Below, one piece after another: positions 56,669 to 64,000 of a DNA stretch of 64,000 bases. The notes under the pieces are model-generated. The model did not search any database, was not told the origin of the DNA, and worked only from the letters and a program-made list of their open reading frames with translations. Numbering within the stretch: position 1 is the first letter of the stretch; every line of letters begins with the position of its first letter. The position numbers and the translations under genes were made by a program. This DNA comes from Cupriavidus sp. D384 (GTDB lineage: Bacteria; Pseudomonadota; Gammaproteobacteria; Burkholderiales; Burkholderiaceae), in assembly GCF_001652915.1 (NCBI RefSeq), contig NZ_BBQI01000005.1, positions 53,146-117,145 of the forward strand, in the 5' to 3' direction.

Positions 56669-57285
56669 TTCAGCAACTCCTCGATCTGCGCGACAGCTGC
56701 CTTCGTCACGAGCACCTTCTTGTAGTGCACCAGCGACAGCGGATCAGCGTGACGCGGCTCCACGACTGCCACGTTGGGCAGGTTGCGCGAAGCCAGGTAG
56801 AGGTTTTCGTCGAGGCTGTCGGTGATGATCAGCACCGAGTCCAGGCCCATGGCCTTGAACTTGTCGGCCAGCAGCTTCGTCTTGGGTGCGTCGACAGCGA
56901 AACCGTCCACTACGTTGATACGACCTTCACGTGCGAGCTGCGAGTAAATCGAGCGCATACCGGCACGGAACATCTTCTTGTTGACCTTCTGGCTGAAGTT
57001 CTCTTCCGGCGAATTCGGGAAGATACGGCCACCGCCACGCCACAGCGGCGAGGACGACATACCGGCACGAGCACGGCCCGTACCCTTCTGGCGCCACGGC
57101 TTCTTGGTCGTGTGCTTGACCTCTTCGCGGTCCTTCTGCTTGCGGTTACCGCTACGGGCGTTCGCCTGATAGGCAACGACGATCTGGTGAACCAGAGCTT
57201 CGTTGTAGTCACGGCCGAACACTTCCGGCGAGGCTGCAACGCCAGCGCCGACTTGACCGTTGTCCTGGAGGAGCTTGAGTTCCAT
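56665..57285 (-). CDS. rplD: Ribosomal protein L4
   Basis: 206 residues: the tunnel loop [31 protein letters not shown] is clear. In E. coli L4 also represses the S10 operon by acting on its leader upstream of rpsJ. Here rplC-rplD are separated from rpsJ by about 5.6 kb, so any such control would have to act on the rplC leader instead. Confidence 0.98.
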   Translation of the reverse strand: MELKLLQDNGQVGAGVAASPEVFGRDYNEALVHQIVVAYQANARSGNRKQKDREEVKHTTKKPWRQKGTGRARAGMSSSPLWRGGGRIFPNSPEENFSQKVNKKMFRAGMRSIYSQLAREGRINVVDGFAVDAPKTKLLADKFKAMGLDSVLIITDSLDENLYLASRNLPNVAVVEPRHADPLSLVHYKKVLVTKAAVAQIEELLK

Positions 57286-57297
57286 TACATGCGCTCC

Positions 57298-57942
57298 TTA
57301 AGCTTTGGCCTTGACGGCCGGGGTCACGATGACCTTGCCGCCCTTGGAACCGGGGATGGCGCCCTTGACCAGCAGCAGCTTGCGCTCTGCGTCGATCTTG
57401 GCGATCTCGAGGTTTTGCACCGTGCGGGTGACGTCACCGAGGTGACCCGTCATGCGCTTGCCCGGGAACACGCGGCCCGGATCCTGCGCCATACCGATGG
57501 AACCCGGCACGTTGTGCGAACGCGAGTTACCGTGGGTGGCACGACCCGAAGCGAAGTGGTAGCGCTTGATGGTACCGGCGTAGCCCTTACCGATGGTCAC
57601 GCCCTGCACGTCGATCTTCTGACCGACCTGGAACAGGTCGACCGACAGCGAACCGCCAGCTTGCAGTTCGGCAGCCTTGGCTGCATCGATGCGGAATTCT
57701 TTGATGATTTCGCCAGCTTCCACGCCGGCTTTGGCGAGATGACCCGCCAGCGGCTTGGTGACGCGGCTTGCGCGCCGGCTGCCGAAGGTGACTTGAACCG
57801 CGGTATAACCGTCGGTCTCGTCCGTCTTGATTTGCGTCACGCGGTTGTCGCCGACCTCGACCACGGTAACGGGAATCGAATCACCGTCGTCCGTGAAAAT
57901 ACGGGTCATGCCAACCTTGCGACCTACAAGGCCAAGGCTCAT
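57298..57942 (-). CDS. rplC: Ribosomal protein L3
   Basis: 214 residues from the ATG at 57942 ([27 protein letters not shown]), which has GGAG six bases upstream; an ATG four codons earlier is less likely. The W-loop region [33 protein letters not shown] is diagnostic. Normally L3 directly follows rpsJ; here it is the first gene after the iif cluster and has its own promoter. Confidence 0.98.
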   Translation of the reverse strand: MSLGLVGRKVGMTRIFTDDGDSIPVTVVEVGDNRVTQIKTDETDGYTAVQVTFGSRRASRVTKPLAGHLAKAGVEAGEIIKEFRIDAAKAAELQAGGSLSVDLFQVGQKIDVQGVTIGKGYAGTIKRYHFASGRATHGNSRSHNVPGSIGMAQDPGRVFPGKRMTGHLGDVTRTVQNLEIAKIDAERKLLLVKGAIPGSKGGKVIVTPAVKAKA

Positions 57943-58047
57943 GGTTTGCTCCATTCCCAGCTGCGATTGGCCGGGGCTGATTGATACACGAAACTGTGCG
58001 ATTTGCGGGTTGCGCGAAAAGGATTGCGCTGACCAAAACGGTCCCCA

Positions 58048-58102
58048 CTACCCGGAGAAACGGGTAGCCTTACAATATAACGCAGTGGTTTGGAAAGGGC
58101 AA
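58048..58102 (-). promoter_or_regulatory. Predicted rplC (S10 operon) promoter with 5' leader hairpin
   Basis: Minus strand: TTGCCC (58102-58097), 17-bp spacer, TATATT (58079-58074). The expected start falls at about 58067, exactly where a 7-bp stem CTACCCG/CGGGTAG (58067-58061 with 58054-58048) begins, so the mRNA would open with a hairpin. The leader to rplC is about 125 bases. The rest of the 57943-58210 gap holds a GC-rich stem without T-run (58180-58199). Confidence 0.6.
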
Positions 58103-58210
58103 GTTGATTTGCCGAATTCCCCGCCTGACCGTGCGTCTGGCGTCAGAATTTGGCGAAATTGCGACGCGAAGCCGACTTGCGGCGGCGCGATGGCCGCCGA
58201 AGCAGGCAAT

Positions 58211-58726
58211 TCAGGCAGCCAGGCGGACGAAATCGCCCCCGTAGAACACCAGCGGATCGCCCTCGGAGGCCGAAAAGCCTTCGACGGCACCGACGATCAG
58301 CAGATGATCGCCCAGCGCATCGGCCCGCTGGACGCGGCATGACAGCGTGGCGAGCGCTTCGTCCAGATAGGGGACCCCGGCCGGGCATCGCCAGTGCGGC
58401 ACATCCGCGAACTTGTCGGCCTGGGGCGTGGCAAAGCGGCGCGCCAGTTCGCCGTGGCCCGCGCGCAGGATGCTGACGCCAAATGCCTCGCCTGGCGCGA
58501 ACAGGCCGGCATTCGGCGAGTGTGTCGCCAGGCTCCACAAGATCAGCGGCGGGTCCAGCGACAGCGAGGCGAAGGAATTGATGGTCAGGCCAACCGCCCT
58601 GCCCCCAGGCCCGCATGCGCCGATGATCGCTACGCCGGTGGCAAAGCGTCCGCAAACCCGACGCAATGCGCGCGGATCCGGGGCAGCGGACGGCGTGGCT
58701 GCGCGTTCCATGATCGGCGGTGCCAT
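58211..58726 (-). CDS. iifD: Flavin reductase of a two-component indole oxygenase (IifD-like)
   Basis: 171 residues of the flavin reductase-like domain family (RFATGVAIIGACGPGGRAVGLTINSFASLSLDPPLILWSL; FGVSILRAGHGELARRFA). It should supply reduced FAD to the neighbouring StyA-type monooxygenase. It starts one base after that gene's stop. The family also contains StyB and HpaC-like proteins. The assignment to the indole pathway rests on the four-gene order iifA-B-C-D described for Acinetobacter and also reported in Cupriavidus. Confidence 0.8.
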   Translation of the reverse strand: MAPPIMERAATPSAAPDPRALRRVCGRFATGVAIIGACGPGGRAVGLTINSFASLSLDPPLILWSLATHSPNAGLFAPGEAFGVSILRAGHGELARRFATPQADKFADVPHWRCPAGVPYLDEALATLSCRVQRADALGDHLLIVGAVEGFSASEGDPLVFYGGDFVRLAA

Positions 58727-58727
58727 C

Positions 58728-59969
58728 TCAGGCCGCCTTGACCAGTTGCTGGTCGATCAGCTGCTGGCACGCCGCGGGGTCGGTCCACCACGGGAAGTAG
58801 TCGGGCGGGTTGTCGAAGCCGTTGGCAATACGGGCGGCCAGCACCGGCGACTGGCCCGCTGCGCCGAGCAGGCCGAGGATATGCGGCGGTGGCGGCGTGA
58901 GCAGCGAGTTGGTCCAGGTCACCACGCACTGCGCGTACTGCCAGTAGGTATCGAACGTGGCGTTCATCCAGTCGGCGTCGAACGGGCGGCCGCCATGGGC
59001 CAGGATGGCGTCCAGATAGACCTTGCAGCACTTGGCCGCGTTGTTCGAGCCCTGCCCCGTGATGGGATCGTTGACGACCACCGCGTCGGCCATGCCGAAG
59101 ACCACCCGGCCCGAAGGCAGTGTCATGACCGGCTTGCGCACGGTGGGCGCGAAGCGGCCGGACAGGATGCCGTTGGCATCGGTCAGCGCCACATCTTCGC
59201 ACCGCTCGGCTTCCCAGGGCAGGTAGGTGCGCAGGATGCGCAGGCTCTCTTCCAGATGCGCCTCGGGGGTGCGGGCGTCGGACCAGCGGTCCATCGGGCC
59301 ACCGGGAATCCCTTCGAACACCATGATTTCGCATGGGCCGGACAATGTCAGCGCCGGAAAGACGAAGTACTCGCCCACATCGGGAATCAGGTTGAAGCAG
59401 ACGCGCGAGAACGGCGTGCTGGGGGTCATCCCGGTCACGTACGTCAGCGCCAGCGCACGCTGCGGCGTGGCAAAGGGGCTGCGCGCGGCGTCGCGCTCGA
59501 AGCGGCCGACGATCTCGCCCTTGCCGGCCGCCAGCAGCACCAGGTCGTGCTCGCGGGTGAGCGCCTCCAGTTCGTCGACGCCGACATCGACAATGCGCAG
59601 GTCGCCGCCGCGCGCCACGAACGCGTCCATCCACGCGGGCATCTTCAGCCGCTGGTCCACGGCCTGCGCCGGACGGTCGAGCCGCGCGGCCCAGTCGATG
59701 GCTTTTGCGGCACGCTGTTCGGGATGCGGCACGGCCAGGCCGATGCCCTGCACGGGCGGACAGGCATCATCCCACCAGTTCAGGCCGAGTTCGCGCTCGG
59801 TCTGCAGCGCCCGGTCGAACATGCACTGGCTGGACATCACCTTGCCCGCGCGGATCTGCTCCGGCGTGCGGTTCGACAGCAGCGTCACCCGATAGCCCCT
59901 GGCCTGCAGGCCCAGGGCCATCTGCAATCCGGACTGGCCGGCCCCGACGATGGCAATGCGTTGGCTCAT
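58728..59969 (-). CDS. iifC: StyA-type flavin-dependent indole monooxygenase (IifC-like)
   Basis: 413 residues. FAD-binding motif VGAGQSGLQMALGLQARGY (about 8-26) and the C-terminal FAD site VVVNDPITGQGSNNAAKCC (about 297-315) match the styrene/indole monooxygenase group of external flavoprotein oxygenases. In the iif pathway IifC oxidises indole to the 2,3-dihydrodiol or its epoxide. Styrene oxidation is an alternative, but the neighbours (an SDR and a hydrolase fused to SnoaL, not StyC/StyD) favour indole. Starts 31 bp after iifB. Confidence 0.83.
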   Translation of the reverse strand: MSQRIAIVGAGQSGLQMALGLQARGYRVTLLSNRTPEQIRAGKVMSSQCMFDRALQTERELGLNWWDDACPPVQGIGLAVPHPEQRAAKAIDWAARLDRPAQAVDQRLKMPAWMDAFVARGGDLRIVDVGVDELEALTREHDLVLLAAGKGEIVGRFERDAARSPFATPQRALALTYVTGMTPSTPFSRVCFNLIPDVGEYFVFPALTLSGPCEIMVFEGIPGGPMDRWSDARTPEAHLEESLRILRTYLPWEAERCEDVALTDANGILSGRFAPTVRKPVMTLPSGRVVFGMADAVVVNDPITGQGSNNAAKCCKVYLDAILAHGGRPFDADWMNATFDTYWQYAQCVVTWTNSLLTPPPPHILGLLGAAGQSPVLAARIANGFDNPPDYFPWWTDPAACQQLIDQQLVKAA

Positions 59970-60000
59970 GGTTGTCTCCGTGATCTATGTTCGAAGGGGT

Positions 60001-60789
60001 TCAGCCGGCGAGTTTGCCGATGGCGGGCACGTTCTGCTCGGGGCCCATGGCCGCGTAGCCGCCGTCCACCGCGTAGTCGGCGCCGGTCACGAAGCTCGCG
60101 TGGTCGGAGCACAGGAACAACACCACCTGCGCCACCTCGTCGGGCTCGCCAACGCGGCCCAGCAGGTGGAACGGCGCCGCCACGGCGTCGGTGCGGGCGC
60201 GATTGCCGCCGCTCACTTCGTCCATCAGCCGGCACCATGTCCAGCCTGGCGACACCGAATTCACGCGGATGTGGTCGGGCGCCAGGTCCATCGCCATGTT
60301 GCGCGTCAGCTGCGCCATGGCCGCCTTCGACACCGGGTACAGCCACCGTCCGGTCTGCGCCACACGTGCCGAGATACTTGTGAAATTGACGATGGCGCCG
60401 CCGCCACGCGCACGCATGTGCGGATGCACGGCCTGCGCGAGCATCACGCCCGAGACCACGTTCACGTCCAGCGCTGCCAGCCAGTCGGCCCGCGTGGAGC
60501 GCAAGCCATCATCCAGGTAGGTGCAGGCCAGGTTGACCAGGAAGTCGATCTGACCAAAGCGCTTCGCCACCTGCGCCACCGCGCCGCTGACCTGATCGTC
60601 CTGCGTGATATCGGCATGGATGAACATCGCCATGGGCCCCAGGGCCGCGGCCACGCGCTCGCCGCCCTCGGCGTCGATATCGAGGATCGCCACGCGCGTG
60701 CCCGCTTCCACAAAGGCACGGGCAACGCCTGCGCCGATCAGCGTGGCCCCGCCGGATATGACGGCAACCTTGTCCTGCAAGCCCTTCAT
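60001..60789 (-). CDS. iifB: Short-chain dehydrogenase (IifB-like)
   Basis: 262-residue classical SDR. The cofactor site is SGGATLIGAG (about 12-21) with Asp-Ile-Asp after the second strand, favouring NAD. Catalytic Ser (about 138), Tyr151 and Lys155 (YPVSK) are present. In the iif pathway IifB oxidises the indole dihydrodiol to 3-hydroxyindolin-2-one and so prevents indigo formation. 70 bp after iifA. Confidence 0.8.
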   Translation of the reverse strand: MKGLQDKVAVISGGATLIGAGVARAFVEAGTRVAILDIDAEGGERVAAALGPMAMFIHADITQDDQVSGAVAQVAKRFGQIDFLVNLACTYLDDGLRSTRADWLAALDVNVVSGVMLAQAVHPHMRARGGGAIVNFTSISARVAQTGRWLYPVSKAAMAQLTRNMAMDLAPDHIRVNSVSPGWTWCRLMDEVSGGNRARTDAVAAPFHLLGRVGEPDEVAQVVLFLCSDHASFVTGADYAVDGGYAAMGPEQNVPAIGKLAG

Positions 60790-60859
60790 GATGGTGTCTC
60801 CAGTTGAGATGCCGGACGGCCTCTGGCGTGCCGCCCTGGCGGTGCGACCCGGACGGTGG

Positions 60860-62089
60860 CTATTTGCCTTCGCTTTGCTGCCAGCGCGCCATCAGCGTGT
60901 TGGACGGCAACGTCTCGTCGAGCAGCTTGCGCGCCGTTTCCACACCGGCCACCGGCAAACCCTTGGGGTCCAGCAGGCCGATCTGCACCAGCACGCTGGC
61001 CTGGTCCCAGTAGATGTGCTCGTGATAGAGCTTGTCGCCCCGGAACTTGACGATGGCGATCAGCGGCACCTCCACGCGCTTGCCGGTTGGCGGCACGCCG
61101 GGCAGCATCCAGTCGATCTCGCAGGTGTGGGTGAAGCAGAACAGCATTTCGTCCACCACCTGGCTGGCGCCAATCGTGCGCGACAGCGGAATCAGCGTGG
61201 TGTCCGGCGGGTTGCTATGGACGAAGTGATGCTGGTAGAAGCGCTTCAGCTCGCGATAGCCCACGCCGCCGGTCATCGTCGGAATGTGGTTGACGTAGGG
61301 CTGGGGCACCATCGTGGCCATGGTGGCGTCAACGTCGCGGGTGGCGAATTCGTATTCGCAGTGCTTGTCCCAGAGTCCGGAAAAATCGTAGTGCGGACCC
61401 ATTTCGGCGCGCAGTGCGGCGATGGACCGCTGGTGCGCCATCAGCGCCGATGCCTTGTCGAAGTGTTCGCCGCCGACGCGCGCGAAGGCGTGGTCCATGC
61501 CCGGGTACACATACAGCTCGACATTGGCGCGGCCGTCCAGCGCCGCGCGGATGCGTGCCTGCGCTTCTGGCGGACAAAAGCCATCCCGCTCCGCCACATG
61601 CAGCACCAGGCGGCCACGGATCTTGTCGGCCTCGGCCAGCGCGTGCTCGATGCCCACGCCGTAATAGCCCACCGCGCAGGCCACGTCGGGCAGCCGGCAC
61701 GCCGCCAGGTAGGCCAGCTTGCCGCCCAGGCAGAACCCCAGCACGCCGGTCTGGCCAACGCATTCGGGGCGCTGGCGCAACGCCGCCAGCGCGGCGCCCA
61801 CGTCCTGCACACCCTTGTCCTCGTCAAACTGCTGGTACAGCCCGAGCGCACGCTGGAAGTCCCCGCCCCTGTCGGTCAGTTCGATGCCCGGTGCGATGCG
61901 CCAGAACAGGTCCGGCACCAGCACGGTATAGCCTTCCTCGGCGTAGTAGTCCGCCACCTGGCGCATCGTCGGATTAACGCCAAAAATCTCCTGACACAAC
62001 ACGATGCCGGGGCCCTTGCCGGCCGCCGGGGTGGCGAGGTAACCGCTGAAACTGCCGTCCTGGGTCTCGATCTGGATGGTCTGGCCCAT
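60860..62089 (-). CDS. iifA: Dienelactone hydrolase-SnoaL fusion (IifA-like)
   Basis: 409 residues in two domains. Residues 1-230 are a dienelactone hydrolase fold with the catalytic triad Cys120 (GFCLGG), Asp169 (ERDGF) and His200 (GMDHAF). Residues about 260-400 are an NTF2/SnoaL-like domain (HFVHSNPPDTTLIPLSRTIG, TCEIDWMLPGVPPTGKRVEVPLI). Position as first gene of an iifABCD-ordered set suggests IifA, the cofactor-independent enzyme that forms anthranilate from 3-hydroxyindolin-2-one. AGGAG lies nine bases before the ATG. I infer function from context; the catalytic role of each domain is not visible. Confidence 0.75.
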   Translation of the reverse strand: MGQTIQIETQDGSFSGYLATPAAGKGPGIVLCQEIFGVNPTMRQVADYYAEEGYTVLVPDLFWRIAPGIELTDRGGDFQRALGLYQQFDEDKGVQDVGAALAALRQRPECVGQTGVLGFCLGGKLAYLAACRLPDVACAVGYYGVGIEHALAEADKIRGRLVLHVAERDGFCPPEAQARIRAALDGRANVELYVYPGMDHAFARVGGEHFDKASALMAHQRSIAALRAEMGPHYDFSGLWDKHCEYEFATRDVDATMATMVPQPYVNHIPTMTGGVGYRELKRFYQHHFVHSNPPDTTLIPLSRTIGASQVVDEMLFCFTHTCEIDWMLPGVPPTGKRVEVPLIAIVKFRGDKLYHEHIYWDQASVLVQIGLLDPKGLPVAGVETARKLLDETLPSNTLMARWQQSEGK

Positions 62090-62409
62090 GCTTTTTTGCT
62101 CCTGTGGGTTCGGTGGATATGGCCGCTGCAGGCCTCCGCCCTTGCCTTCATGATCGGAGACCCGCAGTGCAGCAAACTAGCCGCCGGCTGCAGCGACTAT
62201 CCGATTAGTGCAGGAAAGTGCGTCGCTGTTCAAGCTGCGCGACGGGGGGACTGGCGAATCCGCTATAGTGGTGCGCAGCGATTCTGCCGCCGCGCACCGT
62301 GCCAGGCGGCCGAATGGCTGCCGGAATCATGCGGTGCGCACGCTGGGCCGGGGACGGCCAATCCCCCGTAGTGGCGGCAGTGCCCGGGCCGGCCCGCCAG
62401 GAGCGAGAC
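62090..62409. promoter_or_regulatory. Divergent control region iifA / araC-type regulator
   Basis: 320 bp. It must hold the activator-dependent iifA promoter and the regulator promoter. On the plus strand TATAGT at 62264-62269 is a candidate -10 for the regulator, with a poor -35. I see no strong sigma70 promoter for iifA, which fits a promoter that needs an AraC-type activator. No operator repeat could be assigned with confidence. Confidence 0.5.
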
Positions 62410-63423
62410 ATGCTGCAGCTGCCCCCCACTGCCCCGGCCGCGCCGCCGCTGGCAGGTGCCCTGCTTCACGACCCCGCGCGACTCGTGTTCGATTCCGACG
62501 ATCTCGACACCACACGCGCCCGGGTCGGCGCCGTCTTCAAACCCCATCGGCTTACCCTGCATGGCAGCACGCTGCACGCGCGGATGCATCACGCACCACT
62601 TGGGGCGGTCTCGTTCAACCGGCTGGCTTACGGCGGCGACGTGACGATCGACCCCGGCCCGCTTGGCGACTTTCTGCTGGTGCAGATGCCGATGGCCGGC
62701 CAGGCCGATATCCATTGCGGCGGCCAGCACATTGTTTCCGATCCCGGCCTGGCCTCGGTGCTGACCCCGAGCGAGCCACTGCGCATGCGCTGGAGCGCCG
62801 ACAACGACCAGTTGATCGTGCGCATCGAGCGCAGCGCGCTGGAGCGGGTCTGTTCCGCCTACCTGGGGCACAAGCCGTACCAGCCGCTGCGTTTTCAACT
62901 GGATATGGCCTGGCGCGGCGCTGGCTGGCATGCGCTGATCCAGTACCTGGCCGAAACGCTGGCTCGTGCGCCCGAAGCGGCCTGCCACCCGCTGACGGCG
63001 TGCCAGCTCGAACAACTGGTAATAGGTACGCTGCTGACCTGCCAGCCTCACAGCCTGACGGACACGCTGCGCCAGCACGGCAAGCCCCTGGCGCCGCGCC
63101 ATGTAAAGGTGGTCGAGGAATATATCCATGCACATGCCGACGCCGCCCTGACGCCGGCGCAATTGGCAGAGATGGCTGGCGTCAGCCTGCGCAGCCTCTA
63201 CGCCGGATTCCGCGAGCATCGCGGCCTGAGCCCGATGGCCTATCTGCGCACGGTGCGGCTGGAACGGGTACGGCAGGATCTGCTCAATGACGTGACGCTG
63301 TCGTCAGTCACGGCCGCAGCGCTGCGCTGGGGCTTTGCCCACCTGGGGCGGTTCAGCGCCGAGTACCGGCGTGCATTCGGAGAGTGCCCGGCCGAAACGT
63401 TGCGGCGGCGCGGACGGGGCTGA
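62410..63423 (+). CDS. AraC-family transcriptional regulator (IifR-like)
   Basis: 337 residues from the ATG at 62410, which has AGGAG six bases upstream; sequence further upstream in frame is not protein-like. The N-terminal part is a ligand-binding/AraC-N type domain, and the C-terminal 100 residues hold two helix-turn-helix motifs (LTPAQLAEMAGVSLRSLYAGFREHRGLSPMAYLRTVRLERVRQDLL and VTAAALRWGFAHLGRFSAEYRRAFGECPAE). Divergent position to iifABCD implies that it activates that operon, probably in response to indole or a metabolite. Confidence 0.88.
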   Translation: MLQLPPTAPAAPPLAGALLHDPARLVFDSDDLDTTRARVGAVFKPHRLTLHGSTLHARMHHAPLGAVSFNRLAYGGDVTIDPGPLGDFLLVQMPMAGQADIHCGGQHIVSDPGLASVLTPSEPLRMRWSADNDQLIVRIERSALERVCSAYLGHKPYQPLRFQLDMAWRGAGWHALIQYLAETLARAPEAACHPLTACQLEQLVIGTLLTCQPHSLTDTLRQHGKPLAPRHVKVVEEYIHAHADAALTPAQLAEMAGVSLRSLYAGFREHRGLSPMAYLRTVRLERVRQDLLNDVTLSSVTAAALRWGFAHLGRFSAEYRRAFGECPAETLRRRGRG

Positions 63424-63462
63424 ACGGGGGCGTTCGGGGCGCCAGGCACGGCGCCAGCCCAC

Positions 63463-63492
63463 AAAACAAAAACGGCGAACCGAAGTTCGCCG
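63463..63492 (-). terminator. Intrinsic terminator after rpsJ
   Basis: 8-bp stem CGGCGAAC/GTTCGCCG (63473-63480 and 63485-63492) with a tetraloop. On the minus strand it is followed by TTTTTGTTTTGT, 40 bp after the rpsJ stop. It separates rpsJ from the rest of the S10 genes. Confidence 0.88.
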
Positions 63493-63532
63493 CTTTCGCT
63501 GGATCAGACCGCCGGGGCGATCCGAAACATAC

Positions 63533-63841
63533 TTACACCTTGATCTCGACGTCCACGCCGGCCGGCAGGTCGAGCTTCATCAGCGCGTCGACGGTCTTGT
63601 CCGTCGGATCGACGATGTCCATCAGGCGCTGGTGAGTGCGGATCTCGAACTGATCGCGGCTGGTCTTGTTGACGTGCGGCGAACGCAGGATGTCGAAGCG
63701 CTGGATGCGGGTCGGCAGGGGCACCGGGCCCTTGACGATCGCGCCGGTACGCTTGGCGGTATCCACGATTTCGGCGGCCGACTGGTCGATCAGGCGATAG
63801 TCGAAAGCCTTCAGGCGGATACGGATCTTCTGGTTCTGCAT
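63533..63841 (-). CDS. rpsJ: Ribosomal protein S10
   Basis: 102 residues, [34 protein letters not shown] to [12 protein letters not shown], typical S10, which also acts as the antitermination factor NusE. It follows tuf as usual, but the next gene is not rplC: a terminator and the iif cluster come first. Confidence 0.98.
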   Translation of the reverse strand: MQNQKIRIRLKAFDYRLIDQSAAEIVDTAKRTGAIVKGPVPLPTRIQRFDILRSPHVNKTSRDQFEIRTHQRLMDIVDPTDKTVDALMKLDLPAGVDVEIKV

Positions 63842-63878
63842 GATTGTTCCTTAAAAGAGCGATGGGCAGTGAGCCCGG

Positions 63879-63909
63879 ATTATAGGGGACATGCCTGCAG
63901 GCATGTCCC
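63879..63909 (-). promoter_or_regulatory. Candidate rpsJ promoter with a perfect palindrome
   Basis: Minus-strand TATAAT (63884-63879), about 38 bp before the rpsJ ATG, followed by CCGGG. Immediately upstream is a perfect 24-base palindrome (63886-63909), 12 bases after the tuf stop. No convincing -35. The palindrome could equally be a 3'-end hairpin of tuf mRNA, although it lacks a T-run. Confidence 0.45.
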
Positions 63910-63920
63910 AGGAAGGTTGC

Positions 63921-64000
<80 letters not shown>

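Noticed and set aside
58180..58199. GC-rich stem-loop after iifD as a terminator
   Set aside because: 7-bp stem is present, but no T-run follows on the minus strand, so it does not meet the standard for an intrinsic terminator. I therefore list no terminator for the iif operon.
58728..59969. Styrene monooxygenase StyA of a styrene pathway
   Set aside because: The family fits, but StyC (epoxide isomerase) and StyD (phenylacetaldehyde dehydrogenase) are missing, while the SDR and DLH-SnoaL genes match the indole cluster order.

Overview
The window is a chromosomal segment of a high-GC betaproteobacterium, most likely Cupriavidus or a close relative in Burkholderiaceae. The evidence is the gene order: an mla operon with mlaA inside it, gltBD next to dgt-aroBK-pilQPONM, and mrcA-cyaY-lptM-lysA. 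System II cytochrome c maturation (ResB plus a CcsA-type protein), a complete S10-spc-alpha ribosomal cluster and highly characteristic ribosomal protein sequences agree with this. I found no tRNA, rRNA or CRISPR array.

Layout. 1-6.6 kb, minus strand: ibaG (partial), a YadGH-type ABC exporter and mlaFEDACB, the retrograde phospholipid transport system. 6.7-8.5 kb: an orphan TTT-type binding protein and a divergent GNAT acetyltransferase. 8.6-14.9 kb: gltD and gltB. 15.1-16 kb: a solitary RAYT-type transposase in an AT-rich patch. 16-24.3 kb, minus strand: dgt, aroB, aroK, pilQPONM. 24.7-29.1 kb: mrcA, cyaY (minus), lptM, lysA. 29.2-32.8 kb, minus strand: a compact set of lipoprotein, ECF sigma factor, anti-sigma, msrP and msrQ. 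33-37.5 kb: CcsA-type protein, resB and a cytochrome c4. 37.8-41.1 kb, plus strand: engB, hemB, corA, with a predicted minus-strand small RNA between engB and hemB. 41.1-43.5 kb: dsbD and cutA. 43.6-57.9 kb: rplQ to rplC, the alpha, spc and S10 operons. 58.2-63.4 kb: an indole-degradation cluster. 63.5-64 kb: rpsJ and the end of tuf.

Four observations stand out. (1) A catabolic cluster matching the order iifABCD, with a divergent AraC regulator, sits between rpsJ and rplC, which are normally adjacent. rpsJ ends at its own terminator, and rplC has a promoter and a 5' hairpin of its own. (2) The infA copy between secY and rpmJ carries a net one-base deletion in its middle and non-consensus residues, so it reads as a pseudogene or a split gene. 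(3) The engB-hemB gap encodes on the minus strand four consecutive hairpins ending in an intrinsic terminator, one with an anti-Shine-Dalgarno loop (ACUCCUCCCUG). Its candidate -10 is symmetric and is also placed for hemB. (4) The genes for periplasmic methionine sulfoxide repair are arranged as one unit with an ECF sigma/anti-sigma pair and a small lipoprotein with methionines near its N-terminus.

Functionally the segment is mostly core: envelope lipid homeostasis, nitrogen assimilation, type IV pili, peptidoglycan, cytochrome and heme biogenesis, thiol/disulfide balance and ribosome synthesis. The clear accessory parts are the RAYT element and the iif cluster.
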